NCBI GenBank assembly: GCA_020859985.1
Contig: JAJBVD010000039.1
Coordinates: forward strand, 62,001 to 126,000
Source: Clostridiales bacterium
GTDB lineage: Bacteria > Bacillota > Clostridia > Lachnospirales > Lachnospiraceae
Direction: 5' to 3'
Length of the DNA: 64,000 nt
Shown here: in pieces, positions 25,436-35,700 of the stretch
Layout: each line of letters begins with the position of its first letter
How positions within the stretch are numbered: the stretch's first letter is position 1
The notes under the pieces: generated by a model
The model's input: the letters and a program-made list of their open reading frames with translations, nothing else
Told to the model about the DNA's origin: nothing
Databases searched by the model: none
Translations under genes and position numbers: made by a program

Positions 25436-26653
25436 ATGAATCAATATATCATTTGCAAAATGAAGGAAAACATTTTTTCTTTTTTGCTAAATGAGGGAAA
25501 AGCCGTCGAAATCCACTGTGACCGGGAAAGGGAAGCTTCCATACTTGGAAATATATATATTGGCAGAATACGGGATATCGTTAAAAATATTGGAGCTGCT
25601 TTTGTCCAGATTGATCCGGAGACTGTCTGCTATCTTCCTCTTTCTGATGTCGTAAATCCTGTCTATACTAAAAAAGGAGCTTCAGAAAAGCCGCAGTCGG
25701 GCGATGAGCTTCTTGTTCAGGTCTCCCGCGACGCAATAAAGTCCAAGTATCCTTCTGTGACGACAAATCTTACGCTTCACGGAAAATATATTCTTCTTAC
25801 GACTGGGAACCGGCGGATCAGTGCTTCCTCCAGACTTGAGAAAACGGAGAAAAAACGTCTGATCAATCTGGTCAGGGAGCTTGAAACATCCATCTGCGAA
25901 AACATGGAGAATACAAGCCGTCCCTTTGGATGGCTTTTACGCACAAATTCTCACGATACCGATGAAAATACAATAAAAAATGACATGCAGAGACTATATG
26001 TACAATATCAGATGCTGCTTCAGTCTGCTCCGCACCGTGTCTGCTTCAGCTGCCTCCTTTCAAGTCCTTCTCCCTGTATTTCCAGAATGTCTGATCTGTA
26101 TGAGGCCTCTGCCGGGCAATTCCTGACAGATGATGAGATCATATGGAGCGAAGCCCGCGAATATTTATCATTCCATCAGCCAGATGATCTTTCAAAGCTT
26201 TCTCTTTATCAGGATTCCCTCTTGCCGCTTTTCAAAAAGTATTCGCTTGAAAGCCAGCTGCAGGAGGCCCTTTCAGAACACGTATGGCTTCGGTCAGGAG
26301 GCTACCTCGTCATTCAGCCAACAGAAGCCTTAACCGTGATAGATGTAAATACAGGCAAATTTGAGGGCGGCGGAAAAGATCCGCAGAAGGCTTTTTATAA
26401 AATTAATCTGGAAGCAGCCGCTGAGGCCGCCAGACAGATCCGGCTGCGAAATTTAAGCGGAATCATCCTGATCGATTTTATTAACATGGATTCCCCGGAA
26501 AGCAATAAGGAACTGCTGCTTTTTCTTGAAGGGCTTCTGCAAAAGGATCCCATAAAAACCGTTCTTGTAGATATGACGGCACTTTCTCTTGTAGAAATCA
26601 CGCGTATGAAAAAAGAAAAGCCGCTGCATGAGCAGGTAAAACAACAGCAATAA
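25436..26653 (+). CDS. rng: Ribonuclease G/E family endoribonuclease
   Basis: This 405-residue enzyme has an N-terminal S1 RNA-binding region (ILGNIYIGRIRDIVKNIGAAFVQI) and an RNase E/G catalytic domain with the two metal-binding Asp residues in LTVIDVNTGKFEGG and GIILIDFINMD. It cuts single-stranded, AU-rich RNA in mRNA decay and rRNA maturation. The ATG at 25436 is spaced correctly from GGGAG; the ATG at 25430 is too close. The protein stops soon after VEITRMKKEKPLHEQ and lacks the CPxC zinc link of proteobacterial enzymes, as is usual in Clostridia. Operon position after DUF2344 is the conserved one, but here L21 is not downstream. Confidence 0.93.
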   Translation: MNQYIICKMKENIFSFLLNEGKAVEIHCDREREASILGNIYIGRIRDIVKNIGAAFVQIDPETVCYLPLSDVVNPVYTKKGASEKPQSGDELLVQVSRDAIKSKYPSVTTNLTLHGKYILLTTGNRRISASSRLEKTEKKRLINLVRELETSICENMENTSRPFGWLLRTNSHDTDENTIKNDMQRLYVQYQMLLQSAPHRVCFSCLLSSPSPCISRMSDLYEASAGQFLTDDEIIWSEAREYLSFHQPDDLSKLSLYQDSLLPLFKKYSLESQLQEALSEHVWLRSGGYLVIQPTEALTVIDVNTGKFEGGGKDPQKAFYKINLEAAAEAARQIRLRNLSGIILIDFINMDSPESNKELLLFLEGLLQKDPIKTVLVDMTALSLVEITRMKKEKPLHEQVKQQQ

Positions 26654-26742
26654 CAGCTTCCTGCGGACCTGACATGTTCTGTCAGGCCCGCTTTGGAATC
26701 CCTCTGTCCGTTTAAAGACCAGTCTGCTCATACTGTCATTTC

Positions 26743-26769
26743 GTAACCGTTCAGTACCTTCACAGTTAC
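26743..26769. repeat. 27-bp miniature of the GTAAC palindromic element
   Basis: GTAACCGTTCAGTACC...ACAGTTAC matches one end of the elements at 55013 and 63658 and is itself palindromic. The flanking octamers GTCATTTC and GTCATCTC match at 7 of 8 positions, as expected for a target duplication. It sits directly after the stop codon of the giant surface protein gene. Confidence 0.65.
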
Positions 26770-26770
26770 G

Positions 26771-29700
26771 TCATCTCATAATTTTTTTCCCATCGAGTGT
26801 CATAACAAGCAGCGCCGCTCCCATCAGAAAGATGGCCGCGATCACACGAGGTGCCAGCATGTCCCCCGTTTTTACACTATTATCAGGCGTCGTTGTCAGC
26901 ACAGTCTCCATTACTTCCGGTTCCAAAATCTGAACCGTCTGCGCCGCATCTTTTATATTCTTGTGCTCCGCCACTTTCTTTTCTTCTGTTGCTTCTGCTT
27001 TTGAGGATGCAAGATAAAGTTCCTCAAATACTACAATTGATTTCCCTGCCAGCGTGCACTCTCCATTCTCATCAAGAAAGCTGCCGGCATTGATTACAAA
27101 GGTCACGTCATATGTGCCTTCGCTGCTCTTGGGACTGAACGGTTTGGAATATACAATATAGCTGTTGCCGTTGCTGTCAATGAGTTTCTCTCCGGTCTCC
27201 TTGTCCATCAAAACACCTTTCAGAATGTAGGATGCAGCTGTCAGTTCCTCTTCAGTACACAAATTCCTGTAAGAAACCGTGTCTGTGATCGTGATATCTG
27301 CATAGCTTCCATCCGTATTATAAATCACAGCCTCTTTTCCGCCGTTTACGTTTGCCTTTGTCCCGATTTTCGGAATTTTGATCGTCTGTGCCGGATCGTT
27401 AAGATCAGCATGAGTAAATATGTCTGCTCCGTTATGGCCGAAGGTTTCAAACGCTACCAGAGTCGCACCTGCCAGCTTTGCAGCATCCAGAGAAAAGCTG
27501 ATTGACACATAGCCGCTCACTACAGCCTGTCCGTCCGGGAGAACCGTTACTGTCACGGAATCAACCGCCGCCTCACTGTCATCCGCGTAAGAGGCAGCCA
27601 AAAGCTCGGGTGATGCCGTAAAGCTTACGGTAACTGTGTCTGTTATTGCTTCTCCTGCAGCATGGCTCAAACCGTTTGCATCTTTGAATGCTTCCCTGTA
27701 AACCAACTGACCGGTAATACAATACTCCTGGCCCAAAAGCAGATTTTCAAAATACACCCGGTCAGTAATCATCCGATTCGTGTCAGCCAGGGATATATGT
27801 TCCGCTGTCGCCGTGTCTGTAGCGTTTGTTCCGCCAGCCGGATAATAGATCGTCTGTTCTGCGAGAGCTTCCTCATTCCAGCTGTCACCGTCTCCCGCGG
27901 GATGTGAACTGATCAGAATATCATTGTGATAAATGTTCTCGAACACTGTCAGACTCCTTCCCTGTACCATATCCGCAGTAAGAGCAAAATTCAGGAAATG
28001 AGTCTCCGATACTTTCTCCGCTGTAAAAGTCAGATTCTCGGTATATGCCTCCGCTCTGTCAGCTGTCAGACTGCCATCCGCCTTCAGATAATAAAGCCTG
28101 CCCGAAGAGATATCTGAATCGCCGAGCGATACCAGCACACCATCAATCGTATACTCCATGCCTTCTGTCAGACCAGCGAGAGTCACTTCGTCATGGATAG
28201 ATGATGTGGCAGAGCCATCCGGCACTGCTCCAACATGGTCACCTGTCGCGGTATCTGCCGCCGTCGTATAAACTGACAGCTCACTTACACTCTGATCCTC
28301 ATCCGTGATCTCACAATGTGCATTTACAAGATCCTCATTCTTCGCTTCCTCCGGAAGCGTCTCCATTGTATACGAGGAATCCTGATAGAGCTTTTCGAAT
28401 ACTACCACCTTAAGCCCCTGAATTTTCGAAGAATCCAGCGTGTAAGTCAAATCGACGGTACCGTCCACAGAATTCAATTTCTCATTGTATGCCGTCACAG
28501 ATGTCTTCGACCCATCAGATGCAGTGATACTTTTTCCGTTTTCGGATACAGTAATCGTAACTGCCTTTTTGATTTCCTCATCATCAATAACGAGTGGAAT
28601 CTCCTCGCCTGTTTCCAGACTCTCGCTCACATTGTAAAGCTTCCCTGATACGATATAAGTCTGTCCCGGTACAAGATTGAAAAGCGCAACCGTATCCGTA
28701 ATTCCCTGTCTCATTTCATCTGCAGCATTCCATCCAAGTGCCGTTCGCACAAAATTCATGAGTGAGCCCCAGATGGAGCCTACGTGATCGCCCGTCTTGT
28801 CATCCACAGCGGTCGTGTGAATGTCCGGATAGTATACAGACTGATCATTATCACTGATGTCGGCATGGGTTACCACTGCAATATCATTGTGATACAGTGA
28901 TTCAAATGCCACAATGGTCTTTCCTGCCAGAATATCCGAATCCAAAGTGAACGTGATAAGATAGCTGCCATCCACCGAATTGTTGTCATCATAATATGCC
29001 GTTACAGTATTGCCGTCATCGTTACTTTCTATCGACGCCGTGAACACAGCCTCAGCGGTAATTGTCTCTCCATCCTCATCAAGAAGCGGCAAACCGGTCT
29101 CCCGATTCATAAGCGTGCCTGTCAGCGTATATTCTTTGCCAACCACAAGGTTCGAATAATAAACAGTATCAAGAATGGTCGTCTGATCATCTACTGTACC
29201 AACATGACCAGAGGTTGCAAGGTCTGCCGCTGTCGTATGAATCTCCGGAAAATGGATTGACTGACACAGATCCGTGATATCCGCATGAGAGGCCACAACA
29301 ACATCACTGTGTATCAGGTCTTCATACACGACCGTAGTTACACCTGCCAGAGCAGATGCATCCAGTGTATATGTCAAATCCACCGTACAGTCTACAGAAC
29401 GCATTTGCTCGTTATATTCTGCATCTGATACCTCATTCCCGTTCGCATCTTTTACAATCCCATCGTCACTTACCGTAATAATCACTGTTTGTGTGACGTT
29501 TTCCCCATTTACGATAAGCTCAGCTCCTGTCTCTTTATTCATCAATACGCCGCTTACTGTGTAGGTCATACCCGGCACAAGATTCCAGAGAGAAACTGTG
29601 TCAATAATCGTCGTCTTTTCGGTCATACCGACCTCATCTCCAACGTTCCCCTCTATCGCCGTGGTACGTATTTTTGGAAAATGCACCGTTTCCTCTTCAT

Positions 29701-32700
29701 CTGTAATATCACTGTGCGTCGTAATGGTAATACCGTTATGGATCAGATCCTCAAATGCGACAACCGTCGTGCCCTCTAAAAGAGAACCATCAAACGTAAA
29801 GGTTATGTCAATGGTGCCACTGACAGAATTTGTTTTTTCATCTGTTATCGCAGTGATGCCTTCTTCTGTTTCTCCGGCAATAAAGGTTCTTTCCGCCAAC
29901 ACAGCGAAATTATTGGCATCTGTCAGTTCATATCCGGTATCCTTATTTACCAGAGTACCACATACTGTATACTCGCGGCCCGGAACGAGGTTCGTATAGA
30001 TTACCGTATCGATAATGACTGTTTCTGTGACAGGAACATCGTCAGAAGTATGCTCTGTTTCACGAGTCATGGTACCTACACTATCTTCCGTATAGCCGTC
30101 TGCTGCCGCTGTGTGTATTTCCGGAAAATGAATCGTCTGCTCCTCATCCGTAAGATCTGCGTGACATGCCACAACAGTTTCGTTGTGGATCAGATTCTCA
30201 AATACAACCACCGTTTGCCCTGCGAAACCACCTGCATCAAAAGTAAATACCAGATCAACTGTGCCGCTTACCGTACAATATCCGGCATCGTAAGCAGTAA
30301 CCGTTGTCCGTTCACCGTTGGATGCTGTAATCGTTCCGTTGCTTCCAACCGTGATCTCCGCAGTCTGTGTCACAGTCCTGCCATTTACAATAAGCCTGCT
30401 GCCGTCTGCCTGGTTTACGAGCTCTCCACTGACCGTATAGGTCTTACCCGGGACAAGATTCGCAAGAATGACCGTATCAGTAATCACTGCGTTCTTCTTT
30501 GTTGCACCAACATCATCCAAAGTCGTGTTATCGGCCGCGGAGGTCTTTACCTCCGGATAATGCACGGACTGTGCTTTATCTGTAAGCTCCGCATGACTTG
30601 CGACCATGACATCGTTATGAATCAGATTCTCAAATACAACCGTCGTGCTTCCTTCCAGTTTCGAAGAATCCACCTTATAAATCAGTTCCACTGTAATTGT
30701 CGCCACCGCAGCAGTGGTATCAATCATGTAGCTGTTATCCGCAGTATTTCCTCCTGCTTTCTTTGCTACATTCCGTCCATAACCTGTAATGTTCACTTTA
30801 CCATTTGCCGTACTTCCGTCCGCGTAGGTGAATGTAGCATTTCCCGCAGCATCTGAGGTAATTGTCACTTCATCAAATGTACCGTCCAGTGTTTCCACGG
30901 CCTCGCCAGCCTTATGTTCCATGCCATTTGCGTCAGTAAAGTCCCGCTGATATACCAGCGTCCCGGCCACAGTATAAGAATACTGCCCGTCCAGGTCGTT
31001 ATCATCGAATACAGCGTTCGTGATGATCACCTCGTCATAGATCGTTGCAGCTTCGGAGGATGTACCGACTTCATCTGCTGTCAGGCTATCGCTTGCCAAA
31101 GTGCGGACATCCGGATAATGGATGGTCTGATCCTCATCTAACAGGCTGTCATGCTTTAAAATCGGATCCCCTATCGGGTTGCCGTCCTCATCTGCGCGAT
31201 AGAGAGATTCCACGACCACCAGAGCTGCATCCCCGTAAAACGCAGAAGTGTCAAGGGTGAATTCCAGCATTTCCACAGTACCATTTACCGGAGTATCACT
31301 TCTGGAATAAATTCGTTTCGAGGTAACTGTCTTTCCATCTTCTACTGCCTCACCTGTGACCGCATTGATCACCTGCATGGTGATAACATACATTTCACCT
31401 TTCGCAAGGTTCGAGTACTGAACCGTATCAAGGATAGAAGCCTCCTTTGCCTTTGTGCCAATACGGCTCCCGGTCTGACCATCTGCAGCGTTTGTATGAA
31501 GGTCCGGTACATAGAGCATCTGACTTAAATCCGTATAGTTCTCATGTTTCGCTACAAGAATCCAACTGCCATTGATGTACTGGTACAGGTAGTCTGCCGC
31601 TACGATCGTATGACCGTTCAGACCTGTTGTGTCAAGCGTCGCTGACATGGTAATATCGCCGTAAGTATTATTCGTGCCGGATTTCTTTTCCGGCTGAAAT
31701 TCCTTGGTCACCCACAGGGCATCATCAGAAACGGAGCTGTCCTCATCTTCCGTTCCGACAATCCTGAGTACCTTATTCCCATCTGTGACATCTATAAACT
31801 TCGTCTCCATTCGATAAACATGATCCGCAGATACATGAGTGTAGCTTACTTCATCTGTCACATTGTTTGCAGCTTTTATTGACACGGTCTGTGTTCCGGA
31901 TTCCGCATCCTGCGCCTTACTTGTAAGCACAATCTCCGTATCAACAAGCGGATGGTACGTATGCAGCTGTGCATTCGTGGTAAAAGAGTCTGACAAGACG
32001 TCCGTCTCATCTCCCGTCGTATTGTCAATATAAATCCGTTCCGATTCCAGCAAATTCTCAGATCGGTTGGAATTATCCTCGCACTGAAGCTCCGTAATCC
32101 GATAATAGCAGGTATACATTGCACCGTATTCGTTATTCAAAGCATCCAGATTACCAAACCATACGCCCCAACCGGACGCTTCTACAAGAAAGAGCTCTCC
32201 TTCCGCCGAAACCTTTCCGTCTGAAACATACCGGTCAAAACCATTCGTATTCTCCGAATGTGTTCTGGCCGTCGTCACCATACCATTCGCATCTGACACG
32301 ATAACATGGCTTTCCAGTTCCGTCTCTTTCCCCTCTGCATCAACAGCAACCGCCGTGATCAGAAATGGGATGTAGGACTTATAATTGCCGTCAATATCCA
32401 CCTTCTGGAAAGTAATGTCTCCCCTGCGCGGCGTCTGATTTACAGTGCAGCCATTCGCATTATAGATATCCGTAAATGAACTTTCGCCGTCTGTCTCTCC
32501 AAGTGCTGTAACTTTGCCGTCACTGCGAATGACAGCTTTACCGACAAAACTCTCGTCAATCCAGTAGCCATAGGAAGACTCCATTTCCACTACATAATAC
32601 GTGCCGTAGGGCAGACTGTAGTCTTTTCCGTCATTGTCTGTATCCGTCGTTGCGAAGCCATTTTTATCTGTCGTGATGGTCTGTACCGTAAAGGAACCAT

Positions 32701-35700
32701 CCACAGCCAGCTTTCGCAGCTCTCTGGCTGTCGGCGTGTCAGATAGTCCGGATTTTACAGTCGGAATTTCCAGCCCCTCGGCATTCTTCACCATCGCTTC
32801 GGATGCATTGATGATCGCAAATGTCGCTTCATCCAGAGACGCCATTCCCTGTGACTCATTCTTACCGGTCTCAATGTCAGCCTTCTGCAGAGAAATACCG
32901 CCGCGATAAATCTGTTGTGCGATTGTCTCCTGACCGGAATCAGAATCCTGTATCGTCTGTGCGGCATAGATCTTTTCATTTTCCCGCACTTCCACCATTC
33001 CGACCCAGACAGTATTGAGCTGGTAGCCAGCCGCCGCTTTGGTCTCAATCACGTAATAGGTGCCGTAAGGCAGGTCTTTCTGCCCGGTAGAGGCGGTTCC
33101 GTCTTTGCCGGTGGTGACGACCTGCACAGTGCTTGTCTTAAGTACTGTCAGCACTTCCGCATATGTCACGTCTGTGCCGGACAGTCCGGATGCCGGAACC
33201 GTCACGCCGGAAACGTTTACCACTTCCGCCGCAGAAGCATTCACAATTGTAAACTCTGCGCCGCTAAGATCTGTGTCTCCATGCTCCGCGCTGCGATCGA
33301 GCATATAATCTACTTTCTGTACAGATAGTCCGCCTTCTTTTACCTGATTTGTCACTTCATATGAATGAACCTCTCCGTCCATGGTAATTTCGAATGTATA
33401 AGTCGTATTGGTCCCATTTTCTGTATAAGCTGCATTCTGCCCGGTTTCTATCACCGTGTACGTTCCAGCCTGCAAAAGCACGCCGGATTCAGCGTGGCCG
33501 CTTTTATCGGTCGTCAGACTCATGACAACCTCACCCTTTGCGTAAGTCACACTGTCATTTCCTTTCAGACACACGCTGTCCTCATTTTCGCTGACAATAT
33601 CAAAGGTGAAGCCTTCAAGAGATCCATCTCCCTGCACGCTGCCGTCAGATGTTTCTGCGTCTTTTTTGTCAAGTGAAATGCCGCCATATACCGGTTCATC
33701 GTCAATATAGCCTGCTTTTTTGACTATATCATTTGAAAGCGTCACGGATTCAATGGAAGAAATCGTACTATTACTTGCCATTGTGATTCCATTCCGGCAG
33801 ATTGCCCATCCGCCGGATCCAAGTGTATACGTCACCACATCAGAGGACAGGTTGAATTTTTCAGGTGCTTTCACCTCGGTAATCTTCAGGAAGCCAAATG
33901 GCAGGCAAATGCTTCCATCCTTGTCGGCGTAAAAACTGTCGCTCGTATAACCGGATGCCAGATAGTCCGCATTCAGTTTTACATTTCCATCTCCGTCACT
34001 TTGCAGATACCAGATTTTTGTTGCTTTACTGCCTGCGTCGGAAACTCCCGCATAAAAATCAAGCTGAAACACGCCTCCCGCCAGAGAAACGCTTGAACTG
34101 CTATTCGTTGTTTTCTTTAGAATCAGATCTGCATAATATACCCGCACATCATCATACGCAGCCCCTCCCGCATCCGCATTCACCAGAGTTGTCTCATCTG
34201 CTTCCACCACTTCCGTATAAATTGTTTCACTGTCAAGAAGATAGCCTTCTCCTGCTGATATTTCTTTCACATAATATGTTCCGGCCTCCAGCTGAACCGT
34301 ATTCGAAACATAGTCAATGGTTCCGGTGTTATCTGCAACAGCTTCAACAGTCAGTTCCGCAGGAATTTCGGAAGTCGTCCCATTGTTGTTTTCTACAATT
34401 GCCGATGCCCGCGTCGTGCAGGCATTATCCGTATATACGCCATATGTGGTGCCAGCCAGATCATACATCGCGTTGCCATCCGTGATCAGAGGCGAAGAGG
34501 ATGCTTTCTTTAAATACAGGTACCCTGCTTCCGGCCATTCCACTGAGATCGTAATATATCCGTTCGTCGTATAATAGGCAAAACCAATGTCCTGATAAGA
34601 GGAGCTTTTCAGTGCCACCGCATGATAATCCAATGGATAATTGCAGGTGACCTTATAGCTGCCTGACAGATTCGACATACTGCCTGTTGCAAGAAAATGA
34701 AATTTGTCTCCGCCATTTACCGTCCCGGTATCCGTATAGGTGACGCCGGTTGTCTCGTTGACAAGAGAAACTCCGTCTTCCAGTTCTATTGTGAATACCC
34801 ATGCAGAAAAATCCTTGAAGGTAGCAGTTGTTGTTTCCCCTATGCTGGTTGTTGCAGACTTCCGGCCATCCGCAGTCAGCGTTTTGCTTTTCGTAATAGC
34901 GGAAGCTGCCGGATCCGGCATATGCGTTAGCGCTGCCTTTAAATCTACAAGCATCTGAATCGCATTGGCATTCAGTGTACTGACAAAGCCGGAAGATTCA
35001 TCATAAAGATAATCGACCAGATAATGCATCATCATCTTGTACTCACTGGATGAGGTTCCATATTTGTCAAAAATCTTTTTCAGACTGTAGCCGTTGATCG
35101 AAGTCCCCCATGCCGGACCATTATATCCATAAAACATGGCCTTACGAAGATATTTGTCATCACTGCCGGCATCCAGATCATAATAAGTAGTATACGTCGT
35201 ACCGCTTACCGGTGCATGCATACTGTGCTGCATACAATACGCGATAGCCGTATATGTTTTTCCATTCACTTTGTACTTTACGTATTTGTAAGAATCACCG
35301 GTAGAATACCCCAATGCGGAATTGTCATCCAGATAGTGAAGAGTTCCGTCGGAATAGTAATAAAACGAACCGACTTCAATATCCGTTTCTGAATCGTCAG
35401 CCGCCAGCATGATACCGGCATTTTGAGTTTCCGTCCCGGGCTCTGATTCCATCTCCGTTTCAAACCCTGTTTCAGACTCACTTTCCGATTCACTTTCTGA
35501 TTCTATGTCCCCGGTCTCCGTCTCCGCCGGTGCTTCTTTTCCATCGCCATTATCTGTCTCCGGGACATACGAGTCAGATTGGGCTTCATCCAAATCAGGC
35601 TCCATTCCATCAGCATCTGACTCCGGAGCATCTGCATCCTGTTCTGTTCCGTTGTCGCCGGCAGAAGACTCCATCTCCGTTTCCTGCTGTACTTTGCTGA

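Noticed and set aside
26671-26700. Rho-independent terminator after RNase G
   Set aside because: A CCTGACA/TGTCAGG hairpin is present, but only CGCTTT follows, so it is too weak to call.
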